DNA from: Chryseobacterium sp. C-71
Lineage (GTDB): Bacteria; Bacteroidota; Bacteroidia; Flavobacteriales; Weeksellaceae
Direction of reading: 5' to 3'
DNA: 64,000 bases
Assembly: GCF_020911865.1 (NCBI RefSeq)
Contig: NZ_CP087131.1
Span: 2,852,001-2,916,000, forward strand
Shown: positions 44,470 to 52,893 of the stretch, in pieces
How positions within the stretch are numbered: position 1 is the stretch's first letter
How the letters are laid out: each line of letters begins with the position of its first letter
The notes under the pieces: model-generated
Database searches by the model: none
What the model was told of the DNA's origin: nothing
The model's input: only the letters and a program-made list of their open reading frames with translations
Made by a program: the position numbers and the translations under genes

Positions 44470-44540
44470 AAAATCGGCATGATTTTCACTTCTAGTGAAG
44501 ATAGTGCGATATACATAATAAAATAATATATCTACTTATG
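44470..44540 (+). promoter_or_regulatory. Leader-like repeated element, copy C (ridA 5' UTR)
   Basis: The shortest copy, but in the clearest leader position. AAATCGGCATGATTT (44471-44485) differs from A and B at one base and forms the AAAATC/GATTTT hairpin (44470-44486). The variable segment is a different hairpin, TCACT/AGTGA (44486-44498). TGAAGAT (44496-44502), four bases, CGAT (44507-44510), and TCTACTTATGAAA at the start codon follow. ATCG (44473-44476) pairs with CGAT, extended by CA/TG around one bulge. Loop and spacer change while core blocks stay, as expected for a structured RNA. Confidence 0.6.
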
Positions 44541-44918
44541 AAAAAAATAGTATCTACTGTAAATGCTCCTGCAGCTATCGGGCCTTATTCTCAAGCTAAT
44601 TTTGCAAACGGAGTTTTATACATCTCAGGACAAATTCCGGTTGATCCGTCTACTGGTAAATTGGTAGAAGGAATAGAAAAAGAAACGCATCAGGTAATGA
44701 AAAACCTTGAGGCTATTCTTACCGAAGCTGGAATGACTTTCAAAAATGTTGTTAAGGCAAGTATTTTCCTTAAAAGCATGGATGATTTTGCAGTGATGAA
44801 TGATATTTATGCTTCTTATTTAGATGCAGAAAGCTATCCGGCAAGAGAGACTGTACAGGTTTCTTGTCTGCCAAAAAATGTTGATATTGAAATTTCTATG
44901 ATTGCACATCAGGATTAA
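44538..44918 (+). CDS. ridA: RidA-family enamine/imine deaminase
   Basis: RidA hydrolyses reactive enamines and imines such as 2-aminoacrylate made by PLP enzymes. The 126 residues show the family order: APAAIGPYSQANFANGVLYI at the N-terminus, SGQIPVDPSTGKLVEG, and the signature YPARETVQVSCLPKNVDIEI near the end, with the conserved Arg in PARE. It works as a trimer. The gene has a structured leader (element C). Its stop overlaps the start of the next gene by one base. Confidence 0.95.
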   Translation: MKKIVSTVNAPAAIGPYSQANFANGVLYISGQIPVDPSTGKLVEGIEKETHQVMKNLEAILTEAGMTFKNVVKASIFLKSMDDFAVMNDIYASYLDAESYPARETVQVSCLPKNVDIEISMIAHQD

Positions 44919-45370
44919 TGAATTTTATCAGAAATACATTTGCCGTTTTAGTAGGTCTTGTTATCGCAGGGCTTATTATCACGCTGGGCATAAGAGCTTT
45001 CCCTAAATGGGTGACTTTTGAAGCTTTTGCGCCTTTCGAGCACTGGCAAAGATTTTTGGAAAGCATGAAAAATAATGATGCATTTTTCGGTTTTCTTCTT
45101 TTTATTTCAGGATTGGGAAGTACAGTTGGCGGAGTTGCTACAGCTATTATTGTTAAATATGCTAAAGTTGCTTATGCGATTTTAATTGGTTTCATCATGT
45201 TGTTTATAGCAATGCTTGATGTTGTTGTTTTTCCTTATCACCCTACTTTTTATAAAATTTCTATTTTCCTTATCTTTTTCCCGTTTGCGTGGATGGGAGG
45301 TAAGATTGTAGAAATCATTTATGAAAGAAAAAAGAAAAAACGAATCGCCGATAAAATGAATAATCGATAA
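44918..45370 (+). CDS. Integral membrane protein, unknown
   Basis: A 150-residue protein with about four hydrophobic spans (4-25, 55-77, 83-105, 111-133) and a basic C-terminal tail (ERKKKKRIADKM). It is translationally coupled to ridA: the ATG shares the last base of the ridA stop. No named family is recognised. A terminator that also serves the opposite gene follows 14 nt after the stop. Confidence 0.65.
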   Translation: MNFIRNTFAVLVGLVIAGLIITLGIRAFPKWVTFEAFAPFEHWQRFLESMKNNDAFFGFLLFISGLGSTVGGVATAIIVKYAKVAYAILIGFIMLFIAMLDVVVFPYHPTFYKISIFLIFFPFAWMGGKIVEIIYERKKKKRIADKMNNR

Positions 45371-45383
45371 ATTTTTAAACATA

Positions 45384-45419
45384 AAAAAACGCTGCAGTGA
45401 TTAAACCGCAGCGTTTTTT
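45384..45419. terminator. Bidirectional terminator
   Basis: AAAAAACGCTGC (45384-45395) and GCAGCGTTTTTT (45408-45419) form a perfect 12-bp stem with a 12-nt loop between two convergent genes, giving a T-run on both strands. Confidence 0.9.
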
Positions 45420-45437
45420 ATTTACTCTGAATTTCTA

Positions 45438-46970
45438 CTAAGGCATTTTAAATCCTTTTGTATAAATTCTTCCAAAGTTATCTACAAATTTCACTTGTAC
45501 ATTTCCTTGATATTTATCTAAAATCTTTTCTACGTCTTTCTGAGAATTGACTGGTTTCCCGTTGATTTCAATGATGATATAATCGTCAACGATACCTATT
45601 TTAGCCATTTCGCTGCCTTCAGATACATTTTTGCTGACAACACCACTATTTAACCCGTATTCAGTTTTAAATCTTTCATTTAACGGTTCAAATTCTGCTC
45701 CTATTTTTTCAGTAACACTCAAGTCAGCTTTTGATCTTGCGGTAGTTCCTCCATTTTGATCTTTTAAAGTAACTGTTGCTGTGTTTTCTTTTCCATTTCT
45801 AAGATAAGTTACCAAAACCTTATCGCCAGGTCTCTTGCTGCCAATTGAGATAGATAAGTCTGCGAAATCTGTAATTGGCATATCATCAACTTTTACGATA
45901 ACATCACCTACTTTTAGTCCTGCATCTTGCGCCCCACTTTTTTCAGGGAAAGCTCTCAAGAAAACTCCTGAACCCACTTTAAGGTTTGCTTTTTCAGTTC
46001 TATTATAATTGGTAACTTGATTTTGATCTGAAAGATCCAATGACATTACCCCTAAGAAACCTCTCTGTACGATTCCGAATTTTTTGATGTCCTCAACTAC
46101 TTTTCTTGCCAAGTTAGCAGGAACTGCAAATCCGTAACCTTGATAATATCCTGTGGTAGATGAAATTGCTGAGTTAATTCCAATCAAATCTCCATTCACA
46201 TTGACCAAAGCACCTCCGGAGTTTCCTGGGTTAATAGCGGCATCGGTTTGAATAAAGCTTTCAATCGGGTTTGTGGCTTTTCCTTGTCCACCCAAAATTC
46301 CGATTCCTCTTCCTTTTGCAGAGATGATTCCGGCTGTCACTGTAGAATTTAAACCTAATGGATTACCCACGGCTAAAACCCATTGTCCTACATCAATATT
46401 ATCCGAATTGGCAAAATTCAGGAACGGAAGACCTTTCTCTTCAATTTTTAATAGAGAAATATCTGTATTCGGATCTGTTCCTACTAAAGTTGCGATGTAA
46501 GATTTTTTATTGCTTAAAACAACTTCAAGCTTATTAGCTCCTGCCACAACGTGATTGTTGGAGATAATGTAACCGTCAGCCGAGATAATTACACCCGAAC
46601 CCATTCCTGAAGGCATATTATCAGGAGCTTGTTGCTGTTGCTGTTTCTGTCTTTGCTGACCTCTTCCTCCAAACGGATCACCGAAGAAATAATCAAATAA
46701 ATCTTGTTCAGACGCTCGGCTTGTACTTCTTGATTGGTAATTTTTGATAGTTACCACTGCCGGAACTGTCGTTTTGGCAGCCTTTACAAAATCGTCACCC
46801 ACTGCTGCGGTATTCATACCCACAAAAGAGGCATTTTTGGATGATGTAAAATAAGATTGGTCAGTATTATTAGAATCATGACCTAAGTATTGCTGTACGC
46901 CAACGGTAGTAGCTCCTGAGATAACCCCTACAACGGCAAACGGTAAAAGTTTTTTTAAAGTACTCTTCAT
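45438..46970 (-). CDS. degP: Deg/HtrA-family periplasmic serine protease
   Basis: A heat- and envelope-stress protease and chaperone. The 510 residues start with a hydrophobic signal or anchor (LLPFAVVGVISGATTVGV). The trypsin-like domain carries His in ISNNHVVAG, Asp in PNTDISLLKIE and Ser in AAINPGNSGGALVN, and a Gln/Arg-rich linker (about 100-115) precedes it. Two PDZ domains follow (VGDVIVKVDDMPITDFADL and IVDDYIIIEINGKPVNSQKDV), as in DegP/DegQ. It is encoded alone, facing convergent ridA genes. Confidence 0.95.
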   Translation of the reverse strand: MKSTLKKLLPFAVVGVISGATTVGVQQYLGHDSNNTDQSYFTSSKNASFVGMNTAAVGDDFVKAAKTTVPAVVTIKNYQSRSTSRASEQDLFDYFFGDPFGGRGQQRQKQQQQQAPDNMPSGMGSGVIISADGYIISNNHVVAGANKLEVVLSNKKSYIATLVGTDPNTDISLLKIEEKGLPFLNFANSDNIDVGQWVLAVGNPLGLNSTVTAGIISAKGRGIGILGGQGKATNPIESFIQTDAAINPGNSGGALVNVNGDLIGINSAISSTTGYYQGYGFAVPANLARKVVEDIKKFGIVQRGFLGVMSLDLSDQNQVTNYNRTEKANLKVGSGVFLRAFPEKSGAQDAGLKVGDVIVKVDDMPITDFADLSISIGSKRPGDKVLVTYLRNGKENTATVTLKDQNGGTTARSKADLSVTEKIGAEFEPLNERFKTEYGLNSGVVSKNVSEGSEMAKIGIVDDYIIIEINGKPVNSQKDVEKILDKYQGNVQVKFVDNFGRIYTKGFKMP

Positions 46971-47214
46971 TGTATATCTTCTTTGTTTAAATTATTTGTA
47001 TTACTGAATGTAAATTTAATGCTTAATTAGTATGCAATATGTATGCTGTGTTACTGTTTTAACTAAAATTTAACGACTATTGTGTCATTTTATACATTAA
47101 ATCATAATTGTTAAAATATTTATTAACAAAGCTTAAGATTTTATTAAAGAAAAAGTGACATTTTTACATGATATAGAATCTGTCTTTGCATTTTAGTCAT
47201 ACCATCGAAATTCA

Positions 47215-47222
47215 TATATTTG
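47215..47222 (+). promoter_or_regulatory. -7 box of trhO
   Basis: TATATTTG matches TAnnTTTG, 32 nt before the ATG. The nearest TTTG (47185-47188) is 26 nt away, longer than usual, so the -33 element is unclear. The remaining gap back to 46970 is AT-rich with no gene seen. Confidence 0.4.
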
Positions 47223-47254
47223 CAAAAATTTTTCTCACTTAAAACGTTTATAGC

Positions 47255-48610
47255 ATGCAACTGTATAACACCTTAAGCGCAGAAGAAAGAGCTCAACTTA
47301 TTGATGAAGCCGGTAAGCAACGCCTTACTTTGTCTTTCTATGCGTACGCCAAAATTGAAGATCCCAAAAAATTTCGCGATGACTTATTTATAGCCTGGAA
47401 TGCACTTGATGCACTTGGCCGTATTTATGTTGCCCATGAAGGAATTAATGCCCAAATGAGTATTCCTGCTGATCATCTGGAACAACTCCGTGATACGTTG
47501 GAAGCTTATGATTTTATGAAAGGAATCCGATTAAATGTGGCGGTGGAGCAGGATGATCATTCTTTTTTAAAACTGACAATAAAAGTTAGAAACAAAATCG
47601 TTGCGGACGGACTAAATGACGAAACTTTTGATGTAACCAATAAAGGTATTCACTTAAAAGCGCAGGAGTTTAATAATTTATTAGAAGATCCAAATACAAT
47701 TGTAGTAGATTTCAGAAATCACTACGAGAGTGAAGTCGGTCATTTTGAAGGCGCAATCACTCCCGATGTTGAAACTTTCAGAGAAAGTTTACCCATTATC
47801 AACGAACAGTTACAGGATTTTAAAGAAGATAAAAACCTTTTAATGTATTGCACAGGCGGAATTCGTTGTGAAAAAGCCAGCGCTTACTTTAAGCATCGGG
47901 GTTTTAAGAATGTTTTTCAGTTGGAAGGCGGAATTATCGAATATGCACGTCAGGTAAAGGAAGAAGGTGTTGAAAGTAAATTTTTAGGTAAAAACTTTGT
48001 ATTCGACCATCGTTTGGGCGAAAGAATTACAGACGATATTATTTCACAGTGCCACCAATGTGGTAAACCTTGTGACAATCATACCAATTGTGCTAATGAT
48101 GCTTGTCATTTATTGTTCATTCAATGTGATGAATGTAAAGCGGCGATGGAAAACTGCTGCTCGACAGAATGCTTAGAAATAACGCATTTGCCTGCAGCTG
48201 AACAATTAAGATTAAGAAAAGGCTTGCAGGTCGGAAATAAAGTCTTCAGAAAAGGAAAATCTGATTCTTTAACCTTTAAAAACTCAGGAGATTTGCCAGA
48301 TAAACCTTTGGCAAAAGCGGAAACAAAGAATATCCGTCAAAAAATTGCTGTCAAAAAATCTTTGATTGGCAAGGCTGAACATTATTATACAAAATCAAAA
48401 ATTGCACAGTTTTTAATAGAACAAAACGAACTTTCAGTTGGTGATAAAGTTTTGATTTCAGGGCCTACAACAGGCGAACAGGAAGTTACAATCACGGAAA
48501 TTTTCGTGGATGGAAGTTCTTGTGAAACTGCAAAAATAGGAGACCAAATTACCTTTGAGTTACCTTTCAGAGTTCGTTTGTCTGATAAAATATATAAAAT
48601 TTTAGGATAA
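47255..48610 (+). CDS. trhO: tRNA uridine(34) hydroxylase TrhO (YceA/rhodanese family) with C-terminal extension
   Basis: TrhO makes 5-hydroxyuridine at the wobble position of tRNAs using oxygen. Residues 1 to about 330 match the family: the N-terminal acylphosphatase-like domain (IYVAHEGINAQMSIP), rhodanese domain with the catalytic Cys in MYCTGGIRCEKA (near 199), and the Cys-rich CHQCGKPCDNHTNC segment. At 451 residues it exceeds the E. coli protein (about 350). The extra tail (about 375-451) contains LSVGDKVLISGP and AKIGDQITFELPFRVRLSDK, resembling the C-terminal beta domain of U32 peptidase family proteins, the family of the alternative hydroxylase TrhP. Confidence 0.93.
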   Translation: MQLYNTLSAEERAQLIDEAGKQRLTLSFYAYAKIEDPKKFRDDLFIAWNALDALGRIYVAHEGINAQMSIPADHLEQLRDTLEAYDFMKGIRLNVAVEQDDHSFLKLTIKVRNKIVADGLNDETFDVTNKGIHLKAQEFNNLLEDPNTIVVDFRNHYESEVGHFEGAITPDVETFRESLPIINEQLQDFKEDKNLLMYCTGGIRCEKASAYFKHRGFKNVFQLEGGIIEYARQVKEEGVESKFLGKNFVFDHRLGERITDDIISQCHQCGKPCDNHTNCANDACHLLFIQCDECKAAMENCCSTECLEITHLPAAEQLRLRKGLQVGNKVFRKGKSDSLTFKNSGDLPDKPLAKAETKNIRQKIAVKKSLIGKAEHYYTKSKIAQFLIEQNELSVGDKVLISGPTTGEQEVTITEIFVDGSSCETAKIGDQITFELPFRVRLSDKIYKILG

Positions 48611-48634
48611 AATAATCTTAGATTGATGATATAC

Positions 48635-48666
48635 AAGTTGCGTTCTTTGGAGGGCAACTTTTTTTT
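48635..48666 (+). terminator. Intrinsic terminator after trhO
   Basis: AAGTTGC (48635-48641) and GCAACTT (48654-48660) pair around a 12-nt loop and run into eight T residues. Confidence 0.85.
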
Positions 48667-48739
48667 GTGAATTATTATAATAGCTGGGAAACTCTCTTAC
48701 AGTTTTATCGATTCAACGCTATTTTTTATAAATTTGAGA

Positions 48740-49312
48740 ATGAAAAAATCAGAATTCAGAAAATTATATCTTGAAAAAAGAAAAGCACTGTTGCAAGATA
48801 AAGTTGTTTCATTGTCTGAGAAAATTTTCGAGAATTTCATCAATTATTTTAAACCGATTTTAGGACAGAAAATTCATATTTTTATTCCTATTGAAAAGTT
48901 TAACGAAATAAAAACTGAACGTTTCATTCAATATTTTTTAAGCCGAAATATTCAGGTTTTTGTCCCAAAAATTGTTGATACTAAATTGATTTCTGTTGAG
49001 ATTTTCAATGAAACAAAATTTGAAATAAATAATTGGGGAATTTCTGAGCCTGTCTCAAATCAAGATTCGGGAATTTCTGATTTTGATTTTATCATTACTC
49101 CACTTTTATATTGCGACAGTAAAGGCAATAGAGTAGGCTATGGCAAAGGTTTTTATGATGAGTTTTTTGAAAGTGTTTCCAAAGATTCAAAAAAAATCGG
49201 AGTCAATTATTTTGACCCCGATGATATGATTGATGATGTCTGGGAAAATGATATTCCCTTAGACTATCTGGTAACTCCTACAGAAGTACTGTCTTTTTTC
49301 AAAGGATTCTGA
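48740..49312 (+). CDS. 5-formyltetrahydrofolate cyclo-ligase
   Basis: The enzyme uses ATP to convert 5-formyl-THF to 5,10-methenyl-THF. The 190 residues contain FRKLYLEKRKAL at the N-terminus, IHIFIPIEKFNEIKT, FIITPLLYCDSKGNRVGYGKGFYDEFF (the GYGKGFYD ATP-loop motif) and the closing IGVNYFD. I chose the ATG at 48740 (MKKSEFRK) over the TTG at 48734. The last 49 nt overlap the 3' end of the lipoprotein gene on the other strand. Confidence 0.92.
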   Translation: MKKSEFRKLYLEKRKALLQDKVVSLSEKIFENFINYFKPILGQKIHIFIPIEKFNEIKTERFIQYFLSRNIQVFVPKIVDTKLISVEIFNETKFEINNWGISEPVSNQDSGISDFDFIITPLLYCDSKGNRVGYGKGFYDEFFESVSKDSKKIGVNYFDPDDMIDDVWENDIPLDYLVTPTEVLSFFKGF

Positions 49313-49851
49313 TAGAAATTAACAAAATAAAACTGAAATTCTTTTTTAAATTTTACAGGTTTTGAGATCAACGTATACTGTGCATTTTTCTCAAATGTGC
49401 CGATAGATTTGTTTTTGCTGTCAAAATATTCCACATTAAATTTAGCCAAATCTAATGTATCCTGATTCTGAATTTCCTTATAAACCTTTAGATTATTTAC
49501 TTTCACAGATTTTACTTTAAGGCTTTCAAGTTCTTTAAATAGAGGCTTAAATGTAAGGCTGTCCGGTTTGTGGAAATATCCCTGCATTTGAGAGTAGATG
49601 GTCGTGTCAATCTCCGTATTTCTGCTTCCCGACAGATATAAAGTAGTGAGTTCTAATAATTGCTCAACTTTTAGGGTTGTGATTCCGTTGATGACCTGTA
49701 CGCTATCCATCTGCACGGCAGGGTAGGTTTTTTGATTGCTGCTATTTCTTAGTTTATCTAAATCGCTGATAGTCTGCTGTTCCTCTTTTTTACAAGATGC
49801 GAAAACGAGCATCACTAATGCAAAAATCCAAAGTTTATTGATTATTTTCAT
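49264..49851 (-). CDS. Hypothetical lipoprotein
   Basis: A 195-residue protein with a lipoprotein signal ending VFASC (Cys20), then CKKEEQQ. The rest is a mix of beta strands and helices without a known signature. Its gene overlaps the preceding 388-residue gene by 17 nt and the cyclo-ligase gene tail by 49 nt, so the coding sequence is unusually tight. The upstream neighbour is a membrane-anchored protein with a possible regulatory N-terminus, so the pair may form an envelope unit. Function unknown. Confidence 0.7.
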   Translation of the reverse strand: MKIINKLWIFALVMLVFASCKKEEQQTISDLDKLRNSSNQKTYPAVQMDSVQVINGITTLKVEQLLELTTLYLSGSRNTEIDTTIYSQMQGYFHKPDSLTFKPLFKELESLKVKSVKVNNLKVYKEIQNQDTLDLAKFNVEYFDSKNKSIGTFEKNAQYTLISKPVKFKKEFQFYFVNFYQNPLKKDSTSVGVTR

Positions 49852-51001
49852 TGGTTGAGATTTTAAATTTAATGGAAATTATTTTGCCCTTTTTGTCCTT
49901 TTTCATTTCAATAACCGAAAGGTTTTTCAGGGAGGTTGTAGGTGTTGTAACTAAAGTAATGTATTTCTGCTTATCTAAAGTTTCAATTCCATAAATTTCA
50001 TTATCATAAACTTGAGAAATAACAGCGTCGTTGCTGATGCGGTTTTCGAGTTGACGCCTTTTGATGGTGATTTGCTCTGACGGATTTCCCGAGACATCTT
50101 TAGTTGAGTAATAAAACACTGCCATCTTATAATCGTCCGGTTTTAAAGCAATGGTTTCTTCATCTGAAGCATTTTCCAGATTTCTGTTGATTTCCAGATT
50201 TTCATATACTGTTGAACTTATTTGCATCCTTAAGTTCTTATCTTTCGTAGGATAATGAAAGCATTCACCAGGTTTTAATCTGAAATATACGGGTGATTCA
50301 TTTTGCTTAATCACCTTTATCTCGATATTGCTTTGTACTTTTTGATTTCTGTCAGCATCCGTAAAACAATAAGTGTAAGTTTTCTCAAATAATTCATCTT
50401 TAAAACCTAAAAGTCCCAATAAGATCACAAAAATTGATGTAGCGGCAATCCAAGCTATTCTTTGATGGTTCTTTTTTATTGGTTTTACCTCTGTTTTCTC
50501 AGGAGAATTTTCAATTACTATTTTTTGTTCAATGATTTGGTTTTCAGTATCATTTTTTTGTAAAACGGCGTTTTCGGGTGCTTTAAATTCAATTGTTTTA
50601 GGTTGATAATCAGTTTTGGGAAGATTTAATGCACTTGAAACTGTTTTTTCTAATTCTCTGCGCTCATCATCTTCCAAATCTTTCTCATCTTGTAGCAATT
50701 CTCCGGCGAAAAGGTGTTGTTTTTTAAACTCGTACCATGAAGTATAGCCTGCATAAACACTCAATAAAGTGAGCATGTCGATTCGGGGTAACTTGGTAAC
50801 TGGAGAATTTTTAAAATAGGTGTAAAAAGTCTTTTCACTAATGTTACCTTTTGCCTTTTTTCGGAGATCTTCCTGAAAATATATGATGTCTATTCCCTTC
50901 CATTTTGATATATCATCATAGGAAGGAGTGTATTCTTTCAGATATTGAGCCTGTACGTCCTTTTTTAGTTGCTCAAAGTGTAGTAAATCTAAATCAGTCA
51001 A
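49835..51001 (-). CDS. Membrane-anchored protein, unknown (helical cytoplasmic head)
   Basis: A 388-residue protein with an N-terminal helical region (about 1-100, with ISEKTFYTYFKNS and IDMLTLLSVYAGYTSWYEFK), an acidic linker, one membrane span (IAWIAATSIFVILLGLLGF, about 187-205) and a C-terminal domain of beta strands. The N-terminal region may be DNA-binding or protein-binding; I do not recognise it. The lipoprotein gene follows with a 17-nt overlap. The layout of soluble head, span and outer domain could suit a membrane-linked sensor, as speculation. Confidence 0.6.
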   Translation of the reverse strand: MTDLDLLHFEQLKKDVQAQYLKEYTPSYDDISKWKGIDIIYFQEDLRKKAKGNISEKTFYTYFKNSPVTKLPRIDMLTLLSVYAGYTSWYEFKKQHLFAGELLQDEKDLEDDERRELEKTVSSALNLPKTDYQPKTIEFKAPENAVLQKNDTENQIIEQKIVIENSPEKTEVKPIKKNHQRIAWIAATSIFVILLGLLGFKDELFEKTYTYCFTDADRNQKVQSNIEIKVIKQNESPVYFRLKPGECFHYPTKDKNLRMQISSTVYENLEINRNLENASDEETIALKPDDYKMAVFYYSTKDVSGNPSEQITIKRRQLENRISNDAVISQVYDNEIYGIETLDKQKYITLVTTPTTSLKNLSVIEMKKDKKGKIISIKFKISTNENNQ

Positions 51002-51185
51002 TTTTTTAATAAAGTATTAATGTATTGATTTTCAGTGTTATTTATTTGTAAAACTGTTTTACAAAGGTATTACAATTATTTTTCATAAACAAATTTCATA
51101 TCTGCTATACCTTTGTCTTGTTCAAATATCCGAACAGAGAAAAAGATTTAAAAAAACAATATTAACAAATTAAATTTAATTTATT

Positions 51186-51413
51186 ATGAAAAAGTCATTA
51201 TTCGTAGCTGCTATCGCTGCAATCTCTCTAGTTGCTTGTAAAAAAGGTGAAGCTACTACAGAAAACAAAGATTCTATCGAAGCTAACGCTGATTCAGCTC
51301 AAAACGCTATTGATTCTACTACTAACGTTGCTGTAGATTCTACTAAAGCTGCTGGAGATATGAAGAAAGACAGCGTTGAAGCTAAGTCTGATTCTGCTAA
51401 AGTTGCTAAGTAA
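51186..51413 (+). CDS. Small Ala/Ser/Asp-rich lipoprotein
   Basis: A 75-residue protein: signal MKKSLFVAAIAAISLVAC (Cys18), then a low-complexity, unstructured tail of Ala, Ser, Asp, Lys and Thr in repeats such as NADSAQNAIDST and DSVEAKSDSAKVAK. It could be a surface or periplasmic spacer protein. The ORF is preceded by an AT-rich leader and closed by a strong terminator, so it is a real short gene. Function unknown. Confidence 0.75.
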   Translation: MKKSLFVAAIAAISLVACKKGEATTENKDSIEANADSAQNAIDSTTNVAVDSTKAAGDMKKDSVEAKSDSAKVAK

Positions 51414-51432
51414 TTAGTAGTTACAAAAGAAT

Positions 51433-51467
51433 AAAAAAACCGTTTCGCCCAGCGAAGCGGTTTTTTT
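51433..51467 (+). terminator. Intrinsic terminator after the small lipoprotein
   Basis: AAAAAAACCGTTTCGC (51433-51448) pairs with GCGAAGCGGTTTTTTT (51452-51467) with one T-G pair and a 3-nt loop. The IS element begins 11 nt further on. Confidence 0.9.
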
Positions 51468-51517
51468 ATGCTCTATATGTCTATTCCTGAAATAACGATA
51501 CACAAAAAAGAATCGTT

Positions 51518-51952
51518 ATGAAAGAACCAGTGGAATCGCTTTATGTAAAGCGTACACAGAAAGATTACAGTTTGAGTTTTAAAGTTCAGATTGTAAAAGC
51601 AATTGAATCAGGAAAATTGGGAATTACAGAATGTCGTAAGAAATATGCGATACAATCTCGTTCCACGATTGTCAATTGGCTTAGAAAATACGGTAACTTT
51701 GATTGGGATAATCAAATACCAAGTTCTATGCAAAAAACTCCTGAACAAAGAATTATGGAATTGGAGGCTGAAGTAAAACTGCTTGAGAAACAAAAAGCCT
51801 TACTCGAAAGACAAGCCTACATTGCCGATAAAAAGGCTATCTTTTTCGATATGATGATCAACCTTGCTGAAAGCGAATACCATATCGATATCAGAAAAAA
51901 CTCCGCATCCGCACAATCAACAACTTCCGCAGAACAGAAAAAGAAACCTTAG
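51518..51952 (+). CDS. IS3-family OrfA (DNA-binding subunit)
   Basis: The 144 residues contain a helix-turn-helix at the N-terminus (YSLSFKVQIVKAIESGKLGI, then an insertion helix around RSTIVNWLRKYG) and a leucine-zipper-like helix (MELEAEVKLLEKQKALLERQ). This is the usual OrfA plan. Near its end the shift site A AAA AAC at 51895-51901 allows a -1 change into orfB, giving the OrfAB transposase. OrfA alone usually regulates transposition. Confidence 0.93.
   Translation: MKEPVESLYVKRTQKDYSLSFKVQIVKAIESGKLGITECRKKYAIQSRSTIVNWLRKYGNFDWDNQIPSSMQKTPEQRIMELEAEVKLLEKQKALLERQAYIADKKAIFFDMMINLAESEYHIDIRKNSASAQSTTSAEQKKKP
51895..51901 (+). other. Programmed -1 frameshift site of the IS
   Basis: A AAA AAC is in the correct phase with orfA (codons AAA at 51896-51898, AAC at 51899-51901). 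Slipping back one base enters the frame of orfB, which is open from 51871. The fusion would read through into the orfB segment LRIRTINNFRR. Confidence 0.7.
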
Positions 51953-51966
51953 TTTTTACCTGTGGA

Positions 51967-52818
51967 TTGTCCGGATTGGATAGACAAGTCTATTATAGAA
52001 GTTTGAAACGCAGCACAGTGCGAATGAGCAAAGCTCAACAAGTGGTCGCATTGGTGGAAGAAAAACGTATACTACAACCAAAGATTGGCGGTAAAAAGCT
52101 GTATTTTATGTTGAAAGAACCTTTAGGAGCTCTGAATATTGGCAGAGATAAGTTCTTTGGTATTTTACGGGCCAATCATTTACTGATTGTTCCAAAAAGA
52201 AGTTATCACGTCACGACCAACTCCCACCACCGCTTTAGAAAGCACAGAAATATGATATTGGACTATCAAATCACTAAACCCAATGAAGTTTGGGTGGCAG
52301 ATATTACTTACATCGGAAACAGAAAGAATCCGAGTTATTTAAGTTTAATAACAGATGCATATTCCAAGAAAATTGTTGGGCATCACGTTGCGAATAATTT
52401 AAATACAGAAAGCAGTTTAATTGCATTGAAGAAAGCTTTAAAAAATAAAAAAGTGAATTTAGAATCGTTAATCCATCATTCTGACCGTGGTCTGCAGTAT
52501 TGCTCTAATGAATACCAAAGATTATTGGGAAAGCACAACATCAATTGTAGTATGACGCAAAACTCAGACCCCTACGAAAATGCAGTGGCAGAAAGGATTA
52601 ATGGAATTTTGAAACAAGAATTTGATATTGATAAATACGATATGGAAACAAAATTAAGAAGAAGGGTTGTAAATGAGTCAATTCAAATATACAATGAAGT
52701 AAGACCTCATTTTTCAAATCATTATTTAACCCCAAACCAAATGCACGAACAGTCCGTATTGAAAATGAAAACCTATAAAACAAAAAACCAAAGCAAAAAC
52801 GTTTTTGCTTTGGTTTAA
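51967..52818 (+). CDS. IS3-family OrfB (DDE integrase domain)
   Basis: This frame encodes the catalytic half of the transposase, made as an OrfAB fusion by -1 frameshifting; its frame is open from 51871, before its own TTG. The rve-type core shows the three catalytic acids: Asp in EVWVADITYIG, Asp in HHSDRGLQYCS and Glu in NAVAERINGILKQEF. All key residues are present, so the enzyme looks intact. The last codons lie in a perfect 32-bp palindrome. Confidence 0.93.
   Translation: MSGLDRQVYYRSLKRSTVRMSKAQQVVALVEEKRILQPKIGGKKLYFMLKEPLGALNIGRDKFFGILRANHLLIVPKRSYHVTTNSHHRFRKHRNMILDYQITKPNEVWVADITYIGNRKNPSYLSLITDAYSKKIVGHHVANNLNTESSLIALKKALKNKKVNLESLIHHSDRGLQYCSNEYQRLLGKHNINCSMTQNSDPYENAVAERINGILKQEFDIDKYDMETKLRRRVVNESIQIYNEVRPHFSNHYLTPNQMHEQSVLKMKTYKTKNQSKNVFALV
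52785..52816 (+). terminator. Perfect 32-bp palindrome at the end of orfB
   Basis: Arms AAACCAAAGCAAAAAC and GTTTTTGCTTTGGTTT meet at an ACGT centre; the structure overlaps the last codons of orfB. As a hairpin in the mRNA it can terminate transcription in either direction, or lower translation of outside reads entering the IS. Confidence 0.7.
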
Positions 52819-52893
52819 TTATTTATTTTTGACCTATAATCTGTATCGATTTTTTAGGACGGGACAATATTTTAATTAAAAAGAAGTTTGTTT

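Larger units (their letters stand above)
51478..52866 (+). mobile_element. IS3-family insertion sequence, complete
   Basis: The element is 1389 bp. Its terminal inverted repeats begin TGTC at 51478 and end GACA at 52866; about 19 of the first 27 positions match between ends, with the shared blocks TCCT and CGATACA. A 3-bp direct repeat ATA flanks it (51475-51477 and 52867-52869), as expected for IS3-type insertion. It carries orfA and orfB in the -1 relation with a shift site. Intact ends, target duplication and complete genes point to a recent, probably active insertion. It lies between a terminator and the end of the convergent rRNA methyltransferase gene, so it disrupts nothing. Confidence 0.9.

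Noticed and set aside
51478..52866. Composite transposon or integrative element around the IS
   Set aside because: Only one IS copy is present, flanked by ordinary housekeeping genes with no cargo or attachment site.
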